This document shows, piece after piece, positions 19,775 to 27,625 of a stretch of 64,000 bases of DNA (the first letter of the stretch is position 1; each line of letters starts with the position of its first letter). The notes under the pieces are model-generated. The model was not told the origin of the DNA, searched no databases, and saw only the letters and a program-made list of their open reading frames with translations. The DNA is from DASSUW01 sp963844405. GTDB taxonomy: Bacteria; Actinomycetota; Thermoleophilia; Solirubrobacterales; Solirubrobacteraceae. Made by a program: the position numbers and the translations under genes. Location of the stretch: NCBI GenBank assembly GCA_963844405.1, contig CAWJNZ010000012.1:310001-374000 (forward strand), in the 5' to 3' direction.

Positions 19775-20419
19775 TCAGCCCGCGCGCAGCAGGTCGAGCG
19801 TGCCGCGCAGATGGGCGACCAGCGTGGCGGTGGCGCGCTCGACGTCGCCCTCGCGCACCGCGTCGGCGATCAGCCGGTGCTCGGCGAGGATCGAGGTGAC
19901 GCGTGCGCCGTCGCGGAGCAGCGACGTCACGACCATGCGCTGCTGGCGGTCGCGCAGGGTGTCGTAGAGACCGGCCAGGATCGGGTTCCCGGCCGCGGTG
20001 ACGAAGCTCGTGTGGAACTGCCGATCCTGGGCGACGAAGGCATCCGTGTCGCCGGCCGCGGCGGACTCCTCCTGGAGCGCGATCCCGCCGACCATCTCCG
20101 CCGCCACCGCCGGCGCCGGGCCCCGCGCGAGCAGCTTCTCCAGCGCGAACCGCTCGACGAGCAGGCGCGTCTCCATGACGGCTTCGACCTCGGAGGCGGA
20201 GACGGGGACCACGAGGGCGCCGCGCTTCGGGTAGAGCCGCAGCAGGCCCTCAGCCTGCAGGCGCAGGAAGGCCTCGCGCACGGGCGTGCGGCTCATCGCG
20301 AGCGCCTGCGCGACCTCGCCCTCGGTGATGAGATCGCCGCCCGCGAACGTCGCATCGAGCACGCGGCCCTTGGTGAACGCGTACGCGCGGTCCGTCGCCG
20401 TCATCGAAGTTGCCGTCAT
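19775..20419 (-). CDS. GntR-family (FCD) transcriptional regulator
   Basis: The N-terminal wHTH contains DLITEGEVAQALAMSRTPVREAFLRLQAEGLL; the all-helical FCD effector domain follows (VMETRLLVERFALEKLL, DRQFHTSFVTAAGNPILAGLY, ILAEHRLIADAVREGDVERA), with the metal-binding Asp and His positions conserved. Its stop immediately abuts that of the convergent IclR gene. TTGCATCT and TTGTATCT occur as direct repeats just upstream (about 20450-20470) and could be its own operator. The ATG at 20404 is an alternative start within a short tandem duplication. Confidence 0.88.
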   Translation of the reverse strand: MTATSMTATDRAYAFTKGRVLDATFAGGDLITEGEVAQALAMSRTPVREAFLRLQAEGLLRLYPKRGALVVPVSASEVEAVMETRLLVERFALEKLLARGPAPAVAAEMVGGIALQEESAAAGDTDAFVAQDRQFHTSFVTAAGNPILAGLYDTLRDRQQRMVVTSLLRDGARVTSILAEHRLIADAVREGDVERATATLVAHLRGTLDLLRAG

Positions 20420-20518
20420 CGAAGTGGCGGGTTGTCATCCATAGGCCGGAAAGATACAACTTAGATGCAAGCGCGATCGGTTCGTCAGCGTCCGCAACGA
20501 AGTAATTAGGAGGATGGG

Positions 20519-20547
20519 TTGACGAATTGCCACCGCGGGGCTACGAT
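20519..20547 (+). promoter_or_regulatory. promoter of the secreted multi-domain protein
   Basis: TTGACG (20519-20524), a 17-nt spacer and TACGAT (20542-20547). It shares GTTGACGAATT and the distance to the palindromic operator (23 nt) with the promoter at 12063, implying common control. Confidence 0.6.
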
Positions 20548-20570
20548 CCGGTCCGTTCGTGGAATAGACC

Positions 20571-20585
20571 TTCCGTAAAGCGGAA
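20571..20585. promoter_or_regulatory. TTCCG-N5-CGGAA operator, site 3
   Basis: TTCCG-TAAAG-CGGAA is a perfect 5-bp inverted repeat with a 5-nt centre, positioned downstream of the -10 box as at site 1. Confidence 0.6.
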
Positions 20586-20636
20586 AGGTCCCTGGGGAGT
20601 GCCAGGCCAACGCCTGGCGAGAGGAGAGGGAAGCTG

Positions 20637-23600
20637 ATGGCTTCGACTTGGAACCGCTCGGCGCGCATGTGCGCGATCTTCATCGCCGCGCTCATCGTGT
20701 GGGCGCTCGGTGCCACCCCGGCATCGGCGCAATCCCCGACGGTCATCGACGCCGTCGACTCGCCGGCTCCTGCATGGCAGGAGTCGGACGTGACGGTCCC
20801 CAAGGGCTCGACGGTCCGCTGGGAGTTCGACCAGGCGCAGGCCACGCACACGCTCACCTCCTCGAGTGCCAACTGGAGCCCTCCCATCGACGAAACGCGG
20901 AACGCAGGCGGCGCCGCGATCGAGCGCACGTTCACGACGGCGGGCGTCTACACCTTCCTCTGCAAGCTCCACGGAGGCATGACCGGCTCGGTGACGGTCA
21001 CGGATGAGCCGCGCTTCGACGTGCTCGTCTTCTCCCGCACAACCGGCTTCCGCCACGCCGATGCCATCGCCGCGGGCCGCACCGAGATCACCGCGATGGG
21101 CGAGGCCGGCAACTACAACGTCGACCTCACCGAGGACGCGACGCGGTTCAGCGACGCCGGCCTACGCCCGTACGAGGTCGTCGTCTTCCTGAACACAGAC
21201 GGCGAGGGCATCCTCAACGGCGCCCAACGGAACGCCTTCGAGCGCTGGACGCAGCAAGGCGGCGGCATCGTGAGCATCCACGCCGACGCCAACGCCGACC
21301 GCAACTGGGCCTGGAAGGGCGACATGATGGGCGGCGCCTGGTTCCAGAACCACCCGGAGGGCGCGCTGCAGTTCCAGAACGCCACCGTCAACCGCGTCGA
21401 CGACACGCATCCCGCCACGGCCGGCGTGCCGGAGAACTGGGTGCGTGAGGACGAGTGGTACAACTTCACCGAGGAGCCCGAGAACGTCCACGTCCTGCTC
21501 AAGCTCGACGAGAGCACCTACGTCGAGCAGGACGGCAGCGACGGCGTCAACGACGACCATCCGATCTCGTGGTGCTCGAACTACGACGGCGGGCGCCACT
21601 TCTACACGGCGCTCGGCCATAACGGCAGCTACTGGGCCGAGCCGGACTACAAGGACCACATCCGCGGTGCGATCGACTGGGCCTCGGGCGAGGCGCAGGG
21701 CGACTGCGGGCCTGAGCGCGAGGGCCTGCCGACCGACGCGTCGTTCGACAAGGTGACGCTCGACGACACGACCGAGAACCCGATGGAGATCGCGGTCGCC
21801 GACAACGGCGACGTCTACTACGTCGAGCTGGGCGGCAAGGTCAAGCAGTACCGCCGCACCGGCGGCCCCGTCCGCACGCTGGCGACGATCCCCGTCCACC
21901 GCGGCAACGAGAACGGCCTGCTCGGGATCACGCTCGACCCGAACTTCGAGACCAACCGCCACCTCTACCTCTTCTACAGCCCGCCGTCGCCGGAGATCCA
22001 GCGCGTGTCGCGCTTCACGGTGACCGACCAGGGCACGCTCGCCGACGAGCGGCCGCTGCTCGAGTTCGCGCATCAGCGGATCATCTGCTGCCACTCGTCC
22101 GGCTCGATGACCTTCGGGCCCGACGGCAACCTCTACATCTCGACCGGCGACGACAGCCAGCACGCGGAGTCGCAGGGCTACAACCCGATCGACGACCGGC
22201 TGGCCAACGAGCCGGGCACCAACCCGGACGCCGACCACGCGCGTGACGCGCGGCGCTCGTCGGGCAACACCAACGACCTGCGCGGGAAGATCCTGCGGAT
22301 CCGGCCGAAGGCCGACCCGACCGGCGCCCCCGGCCCGGGCAACACCTACGACATCCCGGCCGGCAACCTCTTCGGCCTCGGCGCGAAGTACCCGGGCGTC
22401 GCGGGCCTGACGCGGCCCGAGATCTACACGATGGGCCACCGCAACCCGTTCCGCATCCAGGTCGACCAGGAGACGGGCTGGCTCTACAACGGCGAGGTCG
22501 GCCCCGATGCGGGCGGCGAGAACGCGAACCGCGGCCCGCGCGGCTACGACGAGCTCAACCAGATCCGCGAGGCGGGCAACATGGGCTGGCCGTACTGCAT
22601 CGCCGACAACAAGGCCTACTCGAACTGGGACTTCGGGACCCTGACGCATAGCGGCTTCTTCAACTGCAGCGGCACCGGCGGCGTGGACGACGGCCCGCTG
22701 AACGACTCGGCGTGGAACACCGGCAAGGCGAACACGCCGCCGACCACCGGCGCGCTCCTGTGGTGGCCGTATCAGCCGCACGCGAACGCCCCGGGCTTCC
22801 CGTGGGACACGGCCCCGGTGGCCATCCCCGAGGGTCCCGGCCGTACGGCGATCGCCGGCCCGACGTACCACTTCGACGAGCAGAGCTCCTCGGCGACGAA
22901 GTTCCCGCAGTGGTACGACGACAAGGTCTTCTTCGCCGACTGGTCGCGCGACTGGATCGCGACGGTCGAGCTCGACGCGGCCGGCAAGCCGGCGGAGATC
23001 CAGGAGTTCATGCCGAACACCGACTTCCGGCACCCGCACGACATCGAGATGGGCGCCGACGGCTCCCTCTACGTGCTCGAGTGGGGCCGTGACTTCAACT
23101 ACGCGGGCTCGGGCGTGAACCCGGACTCCGGCCTGTACCGGATCGACTACGCCAAGGGGGCTCGCACCCCGGTCGCCCGCGCGACGGCGGACAAGAACTC
23201 AGGGCCGACGCCGCTGACCGTCACGTTCTCGAGCGAGGGCTCCGAGGACGCCGACGGCGACGACCTGACCTACGCGTGGGACTTCGGCGACGGTCAGACC
23301 GCCACCGGGCCCAACGCGACGCACACCTTCACCCAGGCGGGGACCTACAACGTCCGCCTGACCGCGACGGACACGACCGGCCGGGCCGGCACGTCGACCG
23401 TCGTCATCGAAGCGGGCAACACCCGTCCCGTGGTCGAGCTGACGACGCCCGTGCAGGGCGGCGTGTTCGGCTGGGGCGACCAGATCCCGTACACGGTCAC
23501 GGTCACCGATCCCGAGGACGGCGACATCGACTGCAACCGCGTGACGGTCAACGCCGGCGTCTTCCATGACGAGGGCGGCAACGCGCACGTGCACCCGGGT

Positions 23601-26600
23601 CTCGACAAGACCGGCTGCTCGGGCACGATCGCCGCGCCGGCCGACTCCGGCCACGACAAGAGCTCCAACATCGCGCTCGTCCTCATCGCGAACTACACGG
23701 ACGAGGGCGGGTCGACCGGCTCGGCGCCGCTCACGGGCGCGTCGACGCGGCGGCTGACTCCGAAGGAGATCCAGGCCGAGCACTACACCGGCCACGTCGG
23801 CACGCAGAGCAACACCGTGGCCAACGCGGAGGGCGGCCGCACGGTCGGCTACACGGACGCCGGCGAGTACATCTACTTCGAGCCGGTGTCGCTCGCCAAC
23901 ATCAATCAGCTGCGGATCCGCTATGCCGCGGGCGAGGACGGCGGCTTCGTCGACGTGCGCGAGGGGGCCCTGGACGGCAACGTGATCGGCACGGCGGCGC
24001 TGCCGCCGACCGCGACCTGGACGGACTTCCAGAACGTCACGATCCCGATAAACCCGGGGGGCACGAGCGGCAGGCTGTACTTCACGTTCCGCGCGATGTC
24101 CAGCACGAACCCCACCGACCTGTTCGACCTCGACCAGTTCACGTTCATCGGCAAGGGCGTGGCGGCCAACGCCGCACCCGTCGTCAGCGCGGAGGCCACA
24201 CCCACGACCGGGCGGGCTCCGCTCACCGTGCAGCTCACGGGCACGGCCAGCGACGCCGACGGCGACGCGCTGACCTACGCGTGGGACTTCACCTCCGACG
24301 GTACGACCGACGCGACCACGGCCAACGCCGTGCACACGTACACCGCGCCGGGCGCGCACGTCGCCAAGCTGACGGTCAGCGACGGCGGCTACACGCGCAC
24401 GGAGACGGTGACCGTCAACGTGTTCGGCAACGCGGGCTGCCCCGGCAGCGACGAGTTCGACGGCTCCGCGCTCGACGCTCAGCGCTGGGACGTGGTGCGC
24501 CAGGACGCGAACTTCATGAACGTCTCGGGTGGCGCGGTGAACATCACGGGCCAGCGCGGCCAGGACATCTTCGCCAACGACCAGGGACTGGAGAACATCG
24601 TCCGCTGGACGGCGGCCCTGCCGGCCGACGGTCCGTGGACGGCCACCACGAAGGTCACCTGGAACCCGACCCAGAACTTCCAGAACGCCGGCCTGCTCCT
24701 CTACACGGACGACGCGAACTGGATCAAGACCGGCCTCGTCTGGAACGGATCCCGCACGTTCGAGACCTTCAAGGAGCTCAACAATGTCCCCGCCGGCCTC
24801 GGCACCGGGGCCGCCGGGACGTACCCGAACACGTTCTACCTGCGCTTCGTCAGCAACGGCACGAGCATCCAGGCGCAGCGGTCGGCGGACGGCGTGGCCT
24901 GGTCGAACACGGGCAGCGCGACCAACCTCACCGGGCTGACGAACCCGAAGGTCGCCCTGTACGCGACCGGGTCGACGGCGGGTGCCCCGGCGGGTGGTGA
25001 CAGCCCGAAGGTGGCGAACTTCGACTGGTTCAAGTTCAACCCGCTCGTGGCCGGCTCCGACACCACGGCGCCGACGACCACGCGCACCGTCACCCCGGCG
25101 GACCACAACGGCTGGCACACGTCCGACGTCGAGCTGCGGCTCGCGACCGAGGACTGCGCCACGACGCAGTACAAGATCGGCGACGGGGCCTTCCAGAACT
25201 ACACGGGCCCGATCACGATCAGCACCCCGGGCACCACGACGGTGACCTACCGGTCCACCGACGCGGAGGGCATCGTCGAGGCCGACAAGACGGTCGACGT
25301 CAAGATCGACAAGACGGCGCCGACCTCGACGGCGACGCCGGACGGCGGCACGTCCGCGGGCCCGGCGCAGGTCACGCTGGCCGGCAACGACGCGGCCGGC
25401 GGGTCGGGGATCGACAAGCTCGAATACCGGCTCGACAGCCCGAACGGCGCGTGGACCGCGTACACCGGCCCGATCACCGTCTCCGGGCCCGGGCAGCACA
25501 CGCTCGAGCACCGCGCGACCGACGTCGCCGGCAACGTCGGCACGGTCGGGACCGCGACGTACACGATCACCGGGGGGACGCTCCCTGCATGCCCGACCCG
25601 TGACGAGTTCGAGGGGACCTCGCTGAACGCGGAGATGTGGGATGTCGTCCGCCAGGACCCGGCGTTCATGAACGTCGCCAACGGGGAGCTGAACATCACC
25701 GCCCAGCGGGGTCAGGACATCCACGCGGGCGACACCGGACTGGAGAACATCGTCCGCTGGATCCCGGCCATCCCGACCACTGGTGGGTGGACGGCCACGG
25801 CGAAGCTCACCTGGACCCCGACGGCCAACTACCAGAACGCGGGGCTGGTCATCTACTCGAACGACGCGAACTGGATCAAGACCGGCATGGTGTTCGCCGG
25901 CGGGCGCGCGTTCGAGGCGTTCAAGGAGCTCAACAACTCCGCGCAGGGTCTCGGCAGCGCGTCTGCCACAGGGGTCCCGAACACGTTCTACCTGCGCTTC
26001 GCGAGCAGCAACGGCACGAGCATCCAGGCGCAGCGGTCGGCGGACGGCGTGACGTGGCAGAACACGGGCAACGCGACGAACCTCACCGGGCTCACGAACC
26101 CGCGGGTCGCGCTGTACGCCACGGGTTCGACCGCGGCCGCGCCGGCCGGCGAGGGGCCGCACGTCGCGGAGTTCGACTGGTTCAAGTTCAACCAGCTCGA
26201 CGGCGGGACCGACACCACGGCCCCGACGACCACGCCGACGCTGGCTCCGGCGGCGCCGAACGGCGCGAACGGCTGGTACACGTCCAACCCGGAGCTGACG
26301 CTGGCGACCGAGAACTGCGCGACCACGCAGTACAAGGTCGGTGACGGGGCCTACCAGAACTACACGGGCCCGGTCACGATCAACTCCGAGGGCACCACGA
26401 CGGTGACCTACCGCTCGACGGACTCCCAGGACAACGTCGAGACCGAGAAGACCGTCACGGTCAAGCTCGACAAGACCGCCCCGACCTCGACGGCGACGCC
26501 TGACGGCGGCACGTCCAACGCGCCGGTGCAGGTCACGCTGGCCGGGTCGGACGCGGCCGGCGGATCGGGGGTCGACAAGGTCGAGTACCGACTCGACAGC

Positions 26601-27323
26601 GGCAACTGGACGACGTACTCCGGCCCGGTGACGATCTCCGGCAACGGACAGCACACGCTGGAGCACCGTGCCACCGACGCCGCCGGCAACGTGGGCGCGG
26701 TCGGGACCGGGACGTACACGATCACCACCACCTCGCCCTCGAACCAGGCACCGACGGTGCAGGTCGCGGCCGAGCCGGCCAGCGGTAAGCCGCCGCTCAA
26801 CGTCCGGTTCACGGCGACGGGACAGGATCCCGAGGGCGGGGCCCTGACGTACGCGTGGGACTTCGGCGACGGCACCACGGGCGCCGGCGACCAGGTGACC
26901 CACCGGTACACCAAGCCGGGGACCTACACCGCGCGGGTCACGTCGAAGGATCCGCAGGGCGCCACCGCCACCGCCACCGTCGACGTGGTCGTCAAGCGGG
27001 GCACGCAGATCGGCAGGCCGCCTTCGGTGCGGGCGTTCCGCGCCAACGGCCTGCGGCTCAGGATGGCGTGCCCGGCGGACGGCGACGGCCGCGCGACGCT
27101 GAAGGTCAGCCGCGCCGTGGCCCAGCGGCTGGGTCTCGCGAGCCGTACCGTGGCGACGCGGCGTCTGAGCTGCGAGGCCGGCGAGGATCTCTCGCTGCGC
27201 CTGAAGCCGAGCCGCTCGACGGCGCGGCGACTGGCGAAGTCGAAGGTCAAGACGCTGAAGCTGACGCTCACCGTCTCGGTGGACGGGGACAAGGCGCTCG
27301 AGCGCAAGGTGACGATCAAGTAA
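20637..27323 (+). CDS. secreted cupredoxin / ThuA / sugar dehydrogenase / PKD / CBM6 giant protein
   Basis: A signal peptide (residues 1-32, cut after ASA) is followed by a blue-copper-like domain (about 35-125; copper ligands likely in THTL and CKLHGGM), a ThuA domain (about 127-347), a glucose/sorbosone dehydrogenase six-bladed propeller (about 365-840; GLLGITLDP, GNLYISTGDDSQH, GHRNPFRI), a PKD domain (about 845-930), CBM6 (about 1044-1175), PKD (1180-1263), two copies of a DUF1349-like lectin plus OmpL47-type unit (1268-1645 and 1652-2031), PKD (2038-2120) and a basic tail. It probably oxidises or processes extracellular sugars (PQQ use inferred) with copper as electron relay. A ribosome site (GAGAGGAGAGG) lies just upstream. 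Confidence 0.9.
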   Translation: MASTWNRSARMCAIFIAALIVWALGATPASAQSPTVIDAVDSPAPAWQESDVTVPKGSTVRWEFDQAQATHTLTSSSANWSPPIDETRNAGGAAIERTFTTAGVYTFLCKLHGGMTGSVTVTDEPRFDVLVFSRTTGFRHADAIAAGRTEITAMGEAGNYNVDLTEDATRFSDAGLRPYEVVVFLNTDGEGILNGAQRNAFERWTQQGGGIVSIHADANADRNWAWKGDMMGGAWFQNHPEGALQFQNATVNRVDDTHPATAGVPENWVREDEWYNFTEEPENVHVLLKLDESTYVEQDGSDGVNDDHPISWCSNYDGGRHFYTALGHNGSYWAEPDYKDHIRGAIDWASGEAQGDCGPEREGLPTDASFDKVTLDDTTENPMEIAVADNGDVYYVELGGKVKQYRRTGGPVRTLATIPVHRGNENGLLGITLDPNFETNRHLYLFYSPPSPEIQRVSRFTVTDQGTLADERPLLEFAHQRIICCHSSGSMTFGPDGNLYISTGDDSQHAESQGYNPIDDRLANEPGTNPDADHARDARRSSGNTNDLRGKILRIRPKADPTGAPGPGNTYDIPAGNLFGLGAKYPGVAGLTRPEIYTMGHRNPFRIQVDQETGWLYNGEVGPDAGGENANRGPRGYDELNQIREAGNMGWPYCIADNKAYSNWDFGTLTHSGFFNCSGTGGVDDGPLNDSAWNTGKANTPPTTGALLWWPYQPHANAPGFPWDTAPVAIPEGPGRTAIAGPTYHFDEQSSSATKFPQWYDDKVFFADWSRDWIATVELDAAGKPAEIQEFMPNTDFRHPHDIEMGADGSLYVLEWGRDFNYAGSGVNPDSGLYRIDYAKGARTPVARATADKNSGPTPLTVTFSSEGSEDADGDDLTYAWDFGDGQTATGPNATHTFTQAGTYNVRLTATDTTGRAGTSTVVIEAGNTRPVVELTTPVQGGVFGWGDQIPYTVTVTDPEDGDIDCNRVTVNAGVFHDEGGNAHVHPGLDKTGCSGTIAAPADSGHDKSSNIALVLIANYTDEGGSTGSAPLTGASTRRLTPKEIQAEHYTGHVGTQSNTVANAEGGRTVGYTDAGEYIYFEPVSLANINQLRIRYAAGEDGGFVDVREGALDGNVIGTAALPPTATWTDFQNVTIPINPGGTSGRLYFTFRAMSSTNPTDLFDLDQFTFIGKGVAANAAPVVSAEATPTTGRAPLTVQLTGTASDADGDALTYAWDFTSDGTTDATTANAVHTYTAPGAHVAKLTVSDGGYTRTETVTVNVFGNAGCPGSDEFDGSALDAQRWDVVRQDANFMNVSGGAVNITGQRGQDIFANDQGLENIVRWTAALPADGPWTATTKVTWNPTQNFQNAGLLLYTDDANWIKTGLVWNGSRTFETFKELNNVPAGLGTGAAGTYPNTFYLRFVSNGTSIQAQRSADGVAWSNTGSATNLTGLTNPKVALYATGSTAGAPAGGDSPKVANFDWFKFNPLVAGSDTTAPTTTRTVTPADHNGWHTSDVELRLATEDCATTQYKIGDGAFQNYTGPITISTPGTTTVTYRSTDAEGIVEADKTVDVKIDKTAPTSTATPDGGTSAGPAQVTLAGNDAAGGSGIDKLEYRLDSPNGAWTAYTGPITVSGPGQHTLEHRATDVAGNVGTVGTATYTITGGTLPACPTRDEFEGTSLNAEMWDVVRQDPAFMNVANGELNITAQRGQDIHAGDTGLENIVRWIPAIPTTGGWTATAKLTWTPTANYQNAGLVIYSNDANWIKTGMVFAGGRAFEAFKELNNSAQGLGSASATGVPNTFYLRFASSNGTSIQAQRSADGVTWQNTGNATNLTGLTNPRVALYATGSTAAAPAGEGPHVAEFDWFKFNQLDGGTDTTAPTTTPTLAPAAPNGANGWYTSNPELTLATENCATTQYKVGDGAYQNYTGPVTINSEGTTTVTYRSTDSQDNVETEKTVTVKLDKTAPTSTATPDGGTSNAPVQVTLAGSDAAGGSGVDKVEYRLDSGNWTTYSGPVTISGNGQHTLEHRATDAAGNVGAVGTGTYTITTTSPSNQAPTVQVAAEPASGKPPLNVRFTATGQDPEGGALTYAWDFGDGTTGAGDQVTHRYTKPGTYTARVTSKDPQGATATATVDVVVKRGTQIGRPPSVRAFRANGLRLRMACPADGDGRATLKVSRAVAQRLGLASRTVATRRLSCEAGEDLSLRLKPSRSTARRLAKSKVKTLKLTLTVSVDGDKALERKVTIK
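24440..26735 (+). repeat. in-gene tandem duplication of about 1.14 kb
   Basis: The lectin-like (DUF1349-type) and OmpL47-type domains occur twice in succession, at about 24440-25570 and 25590-26735. Long stretches match at nucleotide level, for example around WIKTG, ELNN, TSIQAQRSADGV, TSTATPDGGTS and LEHRATD. A fairly recent duplication is likely, and the region is prone to assembly collapse. Confidence 0.8.
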
Positions 27324-27329
27324 GCGCGC

Positions 27330-27366
27330 GGGGTGAGACGGGACTCGAGCGGTCCCGTTTCACCCC
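27330..27366 (+). terminator. strong hairpin terminator
   Basis: GGGGTGAGACGGGAC pairs with GTCCCGTTTCACCCC (14 of 15) around a short loop, 7 nt behind the stop codon. There is no long T run, as is common in this GC range. Confidence 0.7.
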
Positions 27367-27387
27367 GGCCATCTCCGCGGACCGACG

Positions 27388-27526
27388 AACTGCGGCTGGG
27401 TAGGAAGGAGAGGGTGCCGGCCGAGTAGCGGTCCCTGGCGCTTTGACGTCGCATATCGACGTCAAGGCGCCAGGGACCGTCGGCGAGGCCGGCTCCCTCG
27501 CCGCCCTACCCAGCCGCAGTTGACGT
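27388..27526. repeat. nested palindromic dispersed repeat, copy 1
   Basis: The outer arms AACTGCGGCTGGGTAGG (27388-27404) and CCTACCCAGCCGCAGTT (27505-27521) enclose an inner hairpin with 22-nt arms (27430-27450 and 27457-27478) around CATAT. The right half, including GACGTTCG, matches the element at 50398-50491 almost base for base. Together with the terminator at 27330 it fills the 302-nt gap before the next operon; no gene is seen there. Confidence 0.75.
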
Positions 27527-27556
27527 TCGCCGGCACCGCCTCGCGCATCGGGCGCC

Positions 27557-27585
27557 TTGACAGCGATCATCGATTATCTATGATC
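27557..27585 (+). promoter_or_regulatory. near-consensus promoter with embedded palindrome, 15-gene operon
   Basis: TTGACA (27557-27562), 16 nt, TATGAT (27579-27584). The perfect inverted repeat GATCAT-N9-ATGATC (27565-27585) spans the spacer and -10 box. The length and AT-rich character suit a GntR/FCD operator, and a GntR gene is inside the operon. A ribosome site AGGAGGAGGAG precedes the first ATG at 27626. Confidence 0.75.
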
Positions 27586-27625
27586 CGCCGCCGAGGGAGA
27601 GAGCCGCGAGGCGAGGAGGAGGAGC

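Noticed and set aside
23199..26903. 1234-codon open frame antisense to the giant secreted gene
   Set aside because: It is Arg/Val/Gly-rich without domain motifs and mirrors codon bias of the real gene; GC-rich third positions open the opposite frame.
27316..27570. minus-strand frame crossing the palindromic repeat
   Set aside because: Its coding potential comes from the repeat itself; a similar tail appears in the frame over the second copy at 50391.
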